A stretch of DNA of 64,000 bases from contig JAEPMI010000017.1 in NCBI GenBank assembly GCA_017644045.1, positions 1-64,000 on the forward strand. The letters run 5' to 3'. The notes beneath the pieces are model-generated. The model saw nothing but the letters and a program-made list of their open reading frames with translations, was not told the origin of the DNA and ran no database searches. Origin of the DNA: Deltaproteobacteria bacterium (GTDB taxonomy: Bacteria; Myxococcota_A; Polyangia; Polyangiales; Houyiibacteriaceae). Position numbers and translations under genes: made by a program. Shown piece by piece: positions 8,578 through 17,481 of the stretch. How positions within the stretch are numbered: position 1 is the stretch's first letter; each line of letters opens with the position of its first letter.

Positions 8578-9204
8578 TCAGATCGTCACGTTCACGTCGT
8601 AGGTCCCGGCCGCGCTCGTCGCGGTGCCGGTCACCGTGATGCTGCCGGCCACGCGCTGGACGCCGCCGGTGCCGTCGTCCTCGATGTTCCCGCTCAGCGA
8701 GAGGTCCAGGGTCACGACGCCCTCGAGGTCGCCGCTCATGAGGAAGTCGCCGGTCAGGGTGCCGGTGATGGTGCCGTCCGGGATGTTCCGGAGGCTGAGC
8801 TGGAGGTACGGGAGCTCGCCGTCGGGATCGGTGTCGTAGACGATCATCAGCTCCTCGTCCGGCTCGGGGATCTCGTCGAGGTACTCGAGCAGGGCGATGT
8901 TCAGCCGCATCCCCTTGTTGTCGCTCGCGCCCATGTCGACCTGACCGGTGATGTCGATGGTGCCCATGACGTCGCCGGTGCCCGACTGCGGCGGGATGTT
9001 CGCGCTGCTGGCCTCGTTGAAGCCCTGCATACCGAGGGTGAGCGCTTTGGCGATCACGCCGTCCATCCCGATGTAGGCCGCTCGCGCATCCTCGTCGGAG
9101 GAGACGCCATCGTCTCCGCAGGCGGGCCCGAGCAGGGCGAGCGCGAGCGAGAGCACGAGGGAGCGCCGGAGCGCGGGTGAGTGGTGTAGTGGTGCAGTGT
9201 CCAT
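8578..9204 (-). CDS. putative lipoprotein of unknown function
   Basis: 208 residues. The N-terminus has a positive region, a hydrophobic stretch (LVLSLALALLGPAC) and a lipobox-like Cys, then acidic DDG/DED residues. The rest is predicted mostly beta, with repeated GTITGTLTGDF / TITVTGTATSA-type strands. ATG 9204 is chosen over the GTG at 9210. No known domain was recognised. It stands alone, divergent from the methyltransferase gene. Probably anchored in the outer or inner membrane facing the periplasm. Confidence 0.75.
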   Translation of the reverse strand: MDTAPLHHSPALRRSLVLSLALALLGPACGDDGVSSDEDARAAYIGMDGVIAKALTLGMQGFNEASSANIPPQSGTGDVMGTIDITGQVDMGASDNKGMRLNIALLEYLDEIPEPDEELMIVYDTDPDGELPYLQLSLRNIPDGTITGTLTGDFLMSGDLEGVVTLDLSLSGNIEDDGTGGVQRVAGSITVTGTATSAAGTYDVNVTI

Positions 9205-9317
9205 GGACACCAGGGTCTAAGGCCCGCCCGGCTCCCGTCTAGGGACACAAGCGCCCACTCGCACGTACACGGCCGTCGGGGTGTCATCGAACCCGGAAAT
9301 CGCTACTGTCCGCGGCC

Positions 9318-10199
9318 ATGAGCCACCGATTCGCCCTCCCCGTCCTCGCGCTGGCCATCGCCTGTGGCGGTTCCGAGCCCCCGCCCGAGACCAACGGCGC
9401 CGGTGCCGAGAGCACGGAGGTGGAAGCGCTCCACCTCCCGAGCGGCGACCTCGACGCGGTGCTGGCCGGACCACACCGAAGCGACGACGAGCGGGCTCGC
9501 GACCCCTTCCGGCACCCGAAGGAGACGCTCGCCTTCTTCGGCCTGACGCCCACGTCGACCGTGGTCGAGATCTGGCCGGGCGGCGGCTGGTACACGAAGG
9601 TGCTCGCGCCCTACCTGCGCGACGGCGGCCAGATGATCGTGGCGAACGTCTCGAGCGAAGGCGAAGGCTTCCTCCCCGAGATGGTCCGCAACCTGAACGC
9701 GATGATGGACGCACAGCCGAGCCTCTACGACCAGGTGCAGCGCGCGGAGCTCCACGCCGAGGACCTGATGACCGGCGTGCCCGACGACAGCGTCGACCTC
9801 GTGCTCCTTCCGCGCACGTTCCACAACTGGGTCCGGCGCGACCACGACATCGCGGCGTATCTCGGGGCCATCGTGCGCGTGCTGAAGCCGGGCGGCGTGC
9901 TCGGAGTCGTCCAGCACCGGGCGCCCGCAGACCACCCCGAAGCCGAGACCGGCGAAGCGGGCTACCTCTCGGAAGCGTTCATCATCCGGCTGGCGGAAGA
10001 GGCCGGCCTGCGGCTGGACGATCGCTCGGAAATCAATGCCAACCCGAACGACGACCACGACCACCCCGAGGGCGTCTGGTCGCTGCCGCCCGTGCTCCGC
10101 GGGAGCGAAGAGACGGCGGACGCGATGCGAGCGATCGGCGAGAGCGATCGGATGACGCTCCGCTTCGTCCCCGCCGAGGGGTCGACCGACGCCGAATGA
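9318..10199 (+). CDS. exported SAM-dependent methyltransferase (COG4798-like) lipoprotein
   Basis: 293 residues. The signal peptide ends LAIACGG (lipobox Cys about 16), followed by an acidic linker. From about residue 60 there is a class I Rossmann methyltransferase: VVEIWPGGGWYTKVLAPYLR is the SAM-binding motif I of the predicted COG4798 family, with later VDLVLLPRTFHNW and VLKPGGVLGVV motifs. This family is often exported, although SAM is cytosolic; the true substrate is unknown. It is the first gene of a tight cluster: its stop overlaps the next start (ATGA). Sure of the fold, unsure of the reaction. Confidence 0.85.
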   Translation: MSHRFALPVLALAIACGGSEPPPETNGAGAESTEVEALHLPSGDLDAVLAGPHRSDDERARDPFRHPKETLAFFGLTPTSTVVEIWPGGGWYTKVLAPYLRDGGQMIVANVSSEGEGFLPEMVRNLNAMMDAQPSLYDQVQRAELHAEDLMTGVPDDSVDLVLLPRTFHNWVRRDHDIAAYLGAIVRVLKPGGVLGVVQHRAPADHPEAETGEAGYLSEAFIIRLAEEAGLRLDDRSEINANPNDDHDHPEGVWSLPPVLRGSEETADAMRAIGESDRMTLRFVPAEGSTDAE

Positions 10200-11530
10200 G
10201 CACCGCGCTGGACATCACCGTGCTCAACCACGCGGCCGTGGTGCTCGAGCACGGACCGGTGCGGTTGCTGCTCGATCCCTGGCTCGACGGGCACGCCTTC
10301 AGCGGTGGCTGGGAGCTCGCGCGAGAGACTCCCGACACGGCCTGGGACGCGATGGCCAACGCGACGCATCTCTGGGTCTCGCACTGGCACAGCGATCACT
10401 TGCACCCGGCCACGCTGACGCAGCTCGCCGCGCGAAACCCGGACGTGCGAGTGCTGGCCAACGACTCGCACAACTTCACGATGGTCGACCGCTTCCGCGC
10501 CCTCGGCTTCACGGACGTGCGGGCGCTCGGCGAGCGGACGCGCTGGCGCGACGAGCACATCGACGCCGTGCGCTTTCCAACGGCGGCCATCGACAACATG
10601 CTCCTCGTCGAGCTCGGGCCCTTCCGCGTGCTCGTCTACAACGACTGCAACCTCCCGCTCGGGGCCGTCCGACGCCTCCGCGAGCGGCTCGGACGCGTCG
10701 ACGTGGTGCTCCTCAACTACAACCACGCCGGTCGACTCTTCACCGACGACCCGGCGCAGGCCGTGATGGACCAGCTCTGGGGCGCCATGGTCCAGAACGT
10801 CGACGCGCTCGGATCCTCGGTCGCCATCCCCTACGCGTCCTACCATCGCTACCGCTCGCGCTTCGCGCTCGAACAGAACGAGTCCCTCATCGATCACGCG
10901 TCCGCCGAAGCACGCTGCGCGCACGACGCTCGCTTCGCGCATGGCTCGGTCGGGCGCATGCTCCGCGTGGACCGCCCTGGGTCACCGGCACACGTCATCC
11001 GCGAGTCCACCACGACCGCGACCGAGCCCAGCGTGCTCGACCCTGGCGCTCCGCTCTCACAGGACGACGTCCTCGCCGTCACCCGTCGCTACCTCGATCG
11101 CCTTCGCCGCGACTGGTGGGGCGCCACGGCCTTCGTCGGCACCGTCCGCCTCGGGCTGGAAGACCTCGACGTGGGCCTCGAGCTCGACCTGCGCACCGGC
11201 GACGCGCGCCTCGTCGCGCCGCGGCCTTGCCACGCGCGCACCGACTCACCGATCCTCGTCCGCTGGATGGAGAAGCCCTTCGGCGACGACACCTTCCTCG
11301 CAGGCGCCCACTTCGCGCTCGGCGAGGACTCGAACGGCGGCCGCGTCGATCCGGCGCCGCTGCAGCGGCTGCTCCTGCTGAGCGTGCTCTCGAGCAACCA
11401 CCTCGGTCCCTCGCGCGCGTGGCGGCTGCCGCTCGAATCCGCCGGGCGCGCGTTCCTCTGGGCGCGCCGCGAAGAGATCCTGGCCACGGCGCTCGGGCGG
11501 CGCTTCCGGGCCGGCGAGCTGCGTTCGTGA
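10196..11530 (+). CDS. metallo-beta-lactamase-fold hydrolase
   Basis: 444 residues. The first 250 residues match the MBL fold of the UlaG/L-ascorbate-lactonase-like type: HAAVVLEHGPVRLLLDPW, the metal motif HWHSDH (H63, H65, D67, H68), and LVYNDCN downstream. The C-terminal part (about 260-444) is not recognised. There is no signal peptide, so it acts in the cytoplasm. The ATG at 10196 overlaps the stop of the methyltransferase gene, and the next gene begins four bases after its stop, so all are one transcript. The substrate cannot be read from the sequence. Confidence 0.85.
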   Translation: MSTALDITVLNHAAVVLEHGPVRLLLDPWLDGHAFSGGWELARETPDTAWDAMANATHLWVSHWHSDHLHPATLTQLAARNPDVRVLANDSHNFTMVDRFRALGFTDVRALGERTRWRDEHIDAVRFPTAAIDNMLLVELGPFRVLVYNDCNLPLGAVRRLRERLGRVDVVLLNYNHAGRLFTDDPAQAVMDQLWGAMVQNVDALGSSVAIPYASYHRYRSRFALEQNESLIDHASAEARCAHDARFAHGSVGRMLRVDRPGSPAHVIRESTTTATEPSVLDPGAPLSQDDVLAVTRRYLDRLRRDWWGATAFVGTVRLGLEDLDVGLELDLRTGDARLVAPRPCHARTDSPILVRWMEKPFGDDTFLAGAHFALGEDSNGGRVDPAPLQRLLLLSVLSSNHLGPSRAWRLPLESAGRAFLWARREEILATALGRRFRAGELRS

Positions 11531-11534
11531 GCCG

Positions 11535-13703
11535 ATGAGAGTGCCCCGCCAGGGCTGGGTCCTCGGGCTCGCGGCGCCCCTGTGGGCGCTCTTCGGTGGC
11601 CCCGATCTCGCCTCGGCACTCTTCGCCTACCTCGCCGCGCTCGTGGTGGTCGGCCTCGTCGCGCGCTTTCGACCACGGGCGCTCGAGCTGCGGCTCCCGC
11701 CGCTCGGGCTCGGGCTGGTCGCGGTCGCGGTCGTCGGACCCGCGCTGGGCGCCGCGGTCGAGCGCGCGCCGACGCTGGCGGAGAACGAAGGGTTGCTCGG
11801 GGTCGCCGAGCACCTCGGCGACCGATGGGCGATGGAGCGGACGCCCGCCATCGCTCCTGGCGTGGTCTTCACGGATCGACCGCAGCGCTTCTTCGTGCAC
11901 GCGCCGGGCGCGAGCGCCGTGAGCGTGGAGGGCGCGGGGTTCGACGCGCCCCTCGACGCGGAAGCGCTCGGGCACGGGCTCTTCCGCGTCGACCACCATC
12001 CCCGGCGCGACGGCGCGTTGACGGCCGCGGCGCTCACGATCCGAACCGGCGAGGCGACCGCACGGCGACCGGTGGAGCGCGTGGTGCCTACCGCCCACCC
12101 GCGGCGACTGCGCACCAACCCGAGCCGCACGCTGGCCGCCGCGGTCAGCGAGGAGACGGACACGCTGCTGGTCGTGGACGCCGAGGGGTTCGTCGCGAGC
12201 CACGACACGGCCGACCGCCCGATCGACCTGGCCTTCATCGAAGGACCGGGCGCCAACGGCATCGCGGTGCTGAGCGCGGACCAGGTCGCGATGATGAGCG
12301 CGAGGTCTGGCGAGACCCAGATGGCCCATCCGCTGGCGCATGGGACCGCGATCGCGGCGGGTAACGACGCACCGATCGTCCCATCGGGAAGCGGAACGTC
12401 ACTCGTGATGGGGGTCGGCGGCGAAGACCCGGGACTCCTGCTCTTGGTCGAGTCCGGCACCGAGAGGCTCGCCGACCTGCCAGAGGGGCCGGACGAGATC
12501 GTGTGCACCTGGATCGCCTGCGTCGCGAGCCTCCGTCGCACGGCGTCGTTGGTGGTGCTGGGGCGAGAGCGCGTCGAGGTTCCCCTCGGCCGCCCGGCCG
12601 TGGCGATGGCTGCCGTCGATGGAGACACGGTGCTGGTCGCCGTCACTGACTACAGCCCGGGGGAGCCACACCTCGGCAACCACTTCGTGCAGGACCAGCT
12701 CCTCACCCTCGACCTTCGGACCGCCACCATCACCGAGCGGCAACCGACCGCCTGGCGCTCGCCGCGACAGGCTGCCGCCGGCGACGTCGATCGCGGTCTC
12801 TCGCCCATGGCCATCGACGCGCATGGTGAGACCCTCGCGGTGGCTTTTGCGGGCAGCGACGAGATCGAGGTCTTCCGAAGTGGCGCACCAGTGCCCGCCG
12901 TCGTGGACCTCGCGGACACGCCACTACTCGCGCCGCAGGGGGTGGCCCGCCTCGCCGACGGAACGCTGCTCGTCTCGAGCCCCTTGGCGGGCGCGATCGG
13001 GCTCTTCGTTCGGGGCGAGCTCCGGAAGCTGGTGCAGCTCGAAGACGTGGACGCGCGGACCTCCGCGCAGGCGCTCCGGCTCCGCGGCGAGCACAGCTTC
13101 TACGAGGCGACGCGCTCCGGCGTGGCCTGCCAGAGCTGCCACCTGCACGCCGACACCGACCACGTGATGCGCAACATCGGCGGCCGACGGCTGGCCCCCA
13201 CGCTGACCGTGCGCGGCGTCGCGGGCACCGCGCCCTACCTGCGCGACGGGAGCTATCCCCGCATCGCCGACCTCACCCACCTCTCCACCACCCTGCTCGG
13301 TGGCTGGCTGCGTCATGAGGCCGGCCGCGGCGAAGCGCTCGACGCGTTCGTGCGCGCCCTCCCCCGACATCCGCCGAAGGACCCGCCACTCGAGCGGGTG
13401 CGCGAGGGGCTCGACGTGTTCGTCCGTGCCGGCTGCCCGACCTGCCACGCGTTTCCCGCGTTCACCTCGCTGGCGTCGGTCCCTCAGGGGAGCCTCTTCC
13501 CCGAGAGTGACACCCTCGCGTCGGACGAGCGCCTCGACGTGCCTTCGTTGCTCTCGGTCGGCACCCGCGGGCCCTTCCTCGCCGATGGTCGCGCCCCGAC
13601 CCTCCGCAGCGTCTTCGACGAAGCTGGCGGGCGCCACGGCGACACCGAGTCGCTCGCCGAGGAAGACCTCGACGCGCTCGTGACCTTCCTGGAGTCGCTG
13701 TGA
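11535..13703 (+). CDS. membrane-anchored di-haem cytochrome c protein
   Basis: 722 residues. Two or three hydrophobic helices lie at the N-terminus (about 8-75), then a long, probably beta-propeller-like periplasmic region (about 100-510). The C-terminal 200 residues carry two c-type haem sites, CQSCH (532-536) and CPTCH (634-638), with RDGSYPRIADL- and RGPFLADGRAPTLRSVF-like stretches typical of the di-haem cytochrome c peroxidase/MauG superfamily. It follows the MBL gene by four bases and overlaps the next start (GTGA). Inference: an electron-transfer or oxidising protein whose partner is the haem membrane protein encoded next. Confidence 0.85.
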   Translation: MRVPRQGWVLGLAAPLWALFGGPDLASALFAYLAALVVVGLVARFRPRALELRLPPLGLGLVAVAVVGPALGAAVERAPTLAENEGLLGVAEHLGDRWAMERTPAIAPGVVFTDRPQRFFVHAPGASAVSVEGAGFDAPLDAEALGHGLFRVDHHPRRDGALTAAALTIRTGEATARRPVERVVPTAHPRRLRTNPSRTLAAAVSEETDTLLVVDAEGFVASHDTADRPIDLAFIEGPGANGIAVLSADQVAMMSARSGETQMAHPLAHGTAIAAGNDAPIVPSGSGTSLVMGVGGEDPGLLLLVESGTERLADLPEGPDEIVCTWIACVASLRRTASLVVLGRERVEVPLGRPAVAMAAVDGDTVLVAVTDYSPGEPHLGNHFVQDQLLTLDLRTATITERQPTAWRSPRQAAAGDVDRGLSPMAIDAHGETLAVAFAGSDEIEVFRSGAPVPAVVDLADTPLLAPQGVARLADGTLLVSSPLAGAIGLFVRGELRKLVQLEDVDARTSAQALRLRGEHSFYEATRSGVACQSCHLHADTDHVMRNIGGRRLAPTLTVRGVAGTAPYLRDGSYPRIADLTHLSTTLLGGWLRHEAGRGEALDAFVRALPRHPPKDPPLERVREGLDVFVRAGCPTCHAFPAFTSLASVPQGSLFPESDTLASDERLDVPSLLSVGTRGPFLADGRAPTLRSVFDEAGGRHGDTESLAEEDLDALVTFLESL

Positions 13704-14248
13704 AGCGCCTGGCGCTCTGGGTTTCGCTGCTCGGGCTCGCGGCCGTCGCCGGTGGGGCCGCGTGGGTTTGGACGGCTTGGTCCGCTGCGAGCTGGGTCGG
13801 GCTCTCGCGCGTCAGCGGCTGGGTGGCCGCTGGGCTCCTCCTCGCGAGCCTCGCGGCGAGCCCGGTCGGCCACGGCGGCGACGCCAAGCGAGTGAAGCGA
13901 TGGCGACGAGCGCTCGGCGTCGGCGCCGCGGTGTCGGCGTTGGTGCACCTCGGCATCGCGCTCGGCGGTCCGGTGCGTGACGCGCTCGACGCGCTGTGGA
14001 CCTGGCCCACCTACCGCGCCGGACTGCTCGCCACGCTGATCTTGGTCCTGCTCCTTGTGACGAGCTTCGCCGCCACCAAGCGCATCAAGGTCTGGAAGCC
14101 ACTCCACCGGCTGACCTACGTCGCCGGCGCCCTCGTCGCGCTCCACCTCCTGCGCCTCCCCTTCGCGTCCGTGGTCGGGCTCCTTTTCTTCACCAGCGCC
14201 CTGATCGTCCTGCTCTCGTGGCGCCTCCTGCTCCGGCTCCGCCGCTGA
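13700..14248 (+). CDS. MsrQ/ferric-reductase-like haem membrane protein
   Basis: 182 residues with about five membrane helices. Two His pairs are placed like the haem b ligands of the ferric-reductase/MsrQ (YedZ) family: ALVHLGIAL in one helix, and KPLHRLTYVAGALVALHLL, which closely resembles the MsrQ motif KRLHRLVY...LH. The GTG start overlaps the stop of the cytochrome gene. In other bacteria MsrQ feeds electrons across the inner membrane to MsrP; no MsrP is present here, so the likely partner is the upstream di-haem cytochrome. Last gene of the four-gene cluster, followed by a palindromic repeat element. Confidence 0.8.
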   Translation: MKRLALWVSLLGLAAVAGGAAWVWTAWSAASWVGLSRVSGWVAAGLLLASLAASPVGHGGDAKRVKRWRRALGVGAAVSALVHLGIALGGPVRDALDALWTWPTYRAGLLATLILVLLLVTSFAATKRIKVWKPLHRLTYVAGALVALHLLRLPFASVVGLLFFTSALIVLLSWRLLLRLRR

Positions 14249-14525
14249 CGGGGACGATCGTCTTCTTTGTATTCGTTTCGGGCTCTCGAAAACGAATACA
14301 AAGGAGACGAACGCGCCCAGCGTCTACGGGGCAAGCCTATGTATTCGTTGGCGTTTCTCCAGAGCACGAATACAAAAGAAGACGATCGTCCCCGTAGCGC
14401 GCACCTAGCGCTCGAAAACGAATACAAAGGAGACGATCGCGCCCAGCGTCTACGGGGCAAGCCTATGTATTCGTTGGCGTTTCTCCAGAACACGAATACA
14501 AAAGAAGACGATCGTCCCCGTAGCG
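14247..14525. repeat. palindromic REP/MITE-like element with internal 126-bp direct repeat
   Basis: The outer ends are inverted copies: GGGGACGATCGTCTTCTTT (from 14250) and its near-complement ending at 14520. Inside, a unit of about 115 bp (14285-14399 and 14411-14525) occurs twice with a 126-bp period and only a few differences. Each unit holds inverted GTATTCG/CGAATAC stems. The first hairpin pairs 14267-14280 with 14287-14303. It is AT-richer than the host DNA and sits between convergent genes, so it may also act as a two-way terminator. No transposase is encoded. Confidence 0.85.
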
Positions 14526-14598
14526 TGCCTAGCGCCCGCCCGTAGCGTGCCTAGCGCCCGTAGCGCGCGCCTAGCGCAGAGGTCGCCGTAGGGCGCGC
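14526..14598. repeat. short degenerate repeats between convergent genes
   Basis: Four to five imperfect copies of CCCGTAGCGTGCCTAGCG fill the gap between the palindromic element and the end of the histidine kinase gene; a related copy also lies at 14391-14410 between the two large repeat units. No coding potential was seen. Confidence 0.6.
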
Positions 14599-15987
14599 TT
14601 AGCGTAGGGGGCCGGAGAGGGTGGCGATGAGGCCGTGGGGGTCGCCGTTGGCGAAGGCGAGGGTGAGGCCGTGGCGCTCGGCGACGTCGCGGGCGATGGA
14701 GAGGCCGAGGCCGGTGCCCGTGGGGCGGCGGGTGCGCGCCTCGTCGCTGCGGAAGCGACGCTCGCCGAGGCGCGCGAGGTCCGCCTCCGAGACGCCGGGG
14801 CCGTCGTCGATCACTCGGATCTCGAAGCGACCGTCGGCGACCTCGAGCAGCACCGCGACGTGACCGCCGCCGTCGTTGTAGCGAACCGCGTTGTGGACCA
14901 GGTTGCCGACCGCTTGCTCGAGCAACGTCAGGTCTCCGGTCAGCTCGACCGGTGAGTCCGGCGTCGCGAAGTCGAGCGAGAGTCCCTTGGCCCGCGCGAG
15001 CGGCTCGTGGCGCCCCGCCACCCGCTCGACGAGCTGGGTGAGATCCACCGGCTCCCGCACGAGGTGCCGCTCCGGATCGTCGAGCTTCGCAGCGGCCGCC
15101 AGGTTTCGGATCAACGCGCCGATGTAGTGCGCCTCCTCGAGCGCCTTGCCGAGCACCTTCCCGTCGTCGCTCCTGCCGAGCCGTTGGCGAAGCGCGACCA
15201 GGTGCCCCTGCAGCACGGTGAGCGGGATGCCGACGTCGTGGGTCGTGTTGCTCACGAAGCGCGTCAACGCGCGCTCGCGACGCTCGAGCGCCTCGTTCCT
15301 TCGCGCGAGCTCCTCGCGATCCGCCGCGAACGCCCGACTCAGCGCGCCGATCTCGTCGTTCGTCGGGTCCGGCTCGAACGCTTCCCCCCGCTGCGCCGCG
15401 AGCGCGGCGGCGGTGAGTCGGCGTACGCGCCGCACCAGCGGACCGGCGGCGGCGAAGGCAGCCGCGATCGCCAGGAGGGAGAAGAGGAGCGGCGGCCAGA
15501 GCGGCGCTTCGAAGGGCGCCGCGGGTCGCTCCACGAGGATCACGCTGCACGCTCCGTCGTCCACCGTTCGCAGCGCCACCTGCAGCATGTCGCGCCCGTT
15601 CGGGCCGCTGACCTCGCGCCACCCGTAGCCCTCGCTCTCCAGGTCGGCGCGCATGCCCTCGTCGAGCTCCGGCGCGTCTGCGCGGGCCGGTGCATAGCTC
15701 GCGTCGTAGGCATAGAGGTGCCCCACCCTCGCCGGTCTCCGCCCGCGCCGACCGCGCCGGCCACGCGCGCCGAGCAGGTCCGGCCGCGTGAGACACCGCT
15801 CGAGCAGGCGGTCGTCGAGCCGCTCCGACGTGGCCTCGACCACCGCGAGCGCCGCCGTGCGCGTCTCCCAGTGCCGCTGACCGAGCACGACCAGCACCGC
15901 GAGCGGCACCAGGACGACCAGCAGCATGATCGCCAGGCGTCCACGAATCCCGAGTCCGACCCGGGACGGCGTCGGTTGCTCGGTCAC
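14599..15987 (-). CDS. two-component sensor histidine kinase
   Basis: 462 residues. Membrane helices at about 16-36 and 164-183 flank a periplasmic sensor region of about 125 residues; then HAMP (about 184-236), a HisKA helix with SNTTHDVGIPLT (phospho-acceptor His about 250), and an ATPase domain with NLVHNAVRYND (N box), DDGPGV and TGTGLGLSIA (G boxes). The usual xHE/DLKTPL is altered to HDVGIPL. It starts with GTG overlapping the amidohydrolase stop (GTGA), so the two are one transcript. No response regulator gene is adjacent, so it is an orphan. The signal sensed is unknown; co-transcription with an exported amidohydrolase suggests an envelope substrate. Confidence 0.9.
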   Translation of the reverse strand: MTEQPTPSRVGLGIRGRLAIMLLVVLVPLAVLVVLGQRHWETRTAALAVVEATSERLDDRLLERCLTRPDLLGARGRRGRRGRRPARVGHLYAYDASYAPARADAPELDEGMRADLESEGYGWREVSGPNGRDMLQVALRTVDDGACSVILVERPAAPFEAPLWPPLLFSLLAIAAAFAAAGPLVRRVRRLTAAALAAQRGEAFEPDPTNDEIGALSRAFAADREELARRNEALERRERALTRFVSNTTHDVGIPLTVLQGHLVALRQRLGRSDDGKVLGKALEEAHYIGALIRNLAAAAKLDDPERHLVREPVDLTQLVERVAGRHEPLARAKGLSLDFATPDSPVELTGDLTLLEQAVGNLVHNAVRYNDGGGHVAVLLEVADGRFEIRVIDDGPGVSEADLARLGERRFRSDEARTRRPTGTGLGLSIARDVAERHGLTLAFANGDPHGLIATLSGPLR

Positions 15988-17192
15988 GGACGATCGACGG
16001 TGGTGACGGGCTCGAGCCCGAAGATCCGCTCCGCGTTCCGGTGGTAGATCTGCTCGAGCACCTCTCGCGGCAGCCCGAGTCCGTCGATGGTCCAATCGCC
16101 CTGGATGGGCGTCGGGTGGGCGAAGTCGCGGTCGTCGGTCTCGAAGTAGCGCCAGTGCGCCTCGTAGAAGACTGGGATGCGCGACGGTGGATCCATCGAC
16201 TCGCCCATCGAGCCGAGCACGAAGCCGCCGCCAGGGCTCATCTGGAAGTCGGTGCCGAAGAGGATCCGCTCCGCGTGCTTCTCGAAGAACGCCCGCATGC
16301 GCTCCGGATCGTGCCGGCCGATCTCCGGAATGCGCGCCCCGGTCTCCACCACGAGGTTCGGATAGGCGTCGAGCATGCGGTCGACGCGGTCGGGCTCCTC
16401 GGGCGCGTTGCCGAAGTGCGCGCCCACGAACGTCGTGTCGGGGTGGCGCGCGACGCGATTCTCGAACTGCTCGAGCATCGACTCCCAGCTCGGCCAGCTC
16501 AGCCCCGTCGGCTCTCCATTCCGGTCGACGATCTCGCCGTGGAACGACCACGAGGGGTGCGCCGAGAGCTCGGCGTAGCGCTCGTTGTCCGGGGTGTTCG
16601 GTTCGAAGAACGCCTTCGGGTCGCCCGTGTGGATCAGCACGGGCAGCCCGTGACGCCCGGCCGCCTCGAAGGCGGGGTCGAGCCGTGGGTCGTCGACGCG
16701 GAGCAGCGTGCCGTCGTCGTTGGTGTAGCCGAGGCCGAGGCCCTTGAAGATCTTGAGCCCCACCGCGCCCTGCTCCCGGCAGCGCCGCAGCGTGTCTTCC
16801 GCGTACTGGGCGAAGTCGTCGTCGGCCGCGGCGCGCCAGTCGAGATGGCAGTAGGGGTACAAGCCGACGTCGCGGCCGGTCCGCACCAGCAGATCGAGGC
16901 GTTCGCCCGGCTCGGACCCGCTGGCGTTGAGGGCGACCGCGACCCCCTGGCCGCGGAAGATGCGCATGGCCGACCCCGTCAGCGATCGCGGCACGTGGAC
17001 GTGCACGTCGATCTTCGGGATCGCCGCATAGCGGCGGGGCTCCTCCGGGGTCTCCGGCTCGTCGTCGGTCGGTTCCGTCGAGTCGACCTCCGCCGGCCCC
17101 TCGGGCGCGTGGCCGTGGCTCGACGCCCACCAGGCCACGCCCAGCGCCGCCGCCAGCAGCAGCAGACCACCCACGAAGAGGGGCCGCCTCAT
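15984..17192 (-). CDS. membrane-anchored amidohydrolase (Amidohydro_2 family)
   Basis: 402 residues. An N-terminal helix (about 5-25) without a clear signal cleavage site tethers it to the inner membrane; a Pro/Glu-rich linker follows. The catalytic TIM barrel carries IDVHVHVPRS (metal HxH), PVLIHTGDP, TFVGAHFGNAPEE and ILFGTDFQMSPGGG, the motifs of the ACMSD/Amidohydro_2 group. Such enzymes hydrolyse C-N bonds or decarboxylate cyclic acids. The product faces the periplasm. Its stop overlaps the start of the histidine kinase. Exact substrate not predictable. Confidence 0.85.
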   Translation of the reverse strand: MRRPLFVGGLLLLAAALGVAWWASSHGHAPEGPAEVDSTEPTDDEPETPEEPRRYAAIPKIDVHVHVPRSLTGSAMRIFRGQGVAVALNASGSEPGERLDLLVRTGRDVGLYPYCHLDWRAAADDDFAQYAEDTLRRCREQGAVGLKIFKGLGLGYTNDDGTLLRVDDPRLDPAFEAAGRHGLPVLIHTGDPKAFFEPNTPDNERYAELSAHPSWSFHGEIVDRNGEPTGLSWPSWESMLEQFENRVARHPDTTFVGAHFGNAPEEPDRVDRMLDAYPNLVVETGARIPEIGRHDPERMRAFFEKHAERILFGTDFQMSPGGGFVLGSMGESMDPPSRIPVFYEAHWRYFETDDRDFAHPTPIQGDWTIDGLGLPREVLEQIYHRNAERIFGLEPVTTVDRP

Positions 17193-17481
17193 CTCGCTCG
17201 TCGCCCCAGCATGGCGCCATGCTCGATGATGCGGCGCGGTTTGAAAAGGCGCTCCTGACGTGCCCCCGTCAGGGGCCGTGCGCCAGGCCGCTCACCGGCT
17301 GTGCAGCGATTGAACAGTTGCCCGATCGGCGTGCGGACTCGGCGCAGCACTCCATAAGAATTTGGAATAACTGAGCAAACATCCGTCCGTCGCCGTCGGA
17401 GTTGCGGCCTCAGGTCCGCGATCTCGGGTCCTGTACCCCCGCGGGTCACAGGTACGTTCGTTGCACACCTGAGGGGAACCT

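Noticed and set aside
9281-10195. N-terminal extension of the MBL gene
   Set aside because: It is an off-frame reading of the methyltransferase gene; the ATG at 10196 gives a complete fold.
14599-17220. single 873-codon minus-strand frame over both kinase and amidohydrolase
   Set aside because: The first half is the wrong frame of the amidohydrolase; the GTGA overlap at 15984-15987 gives two proper genes.
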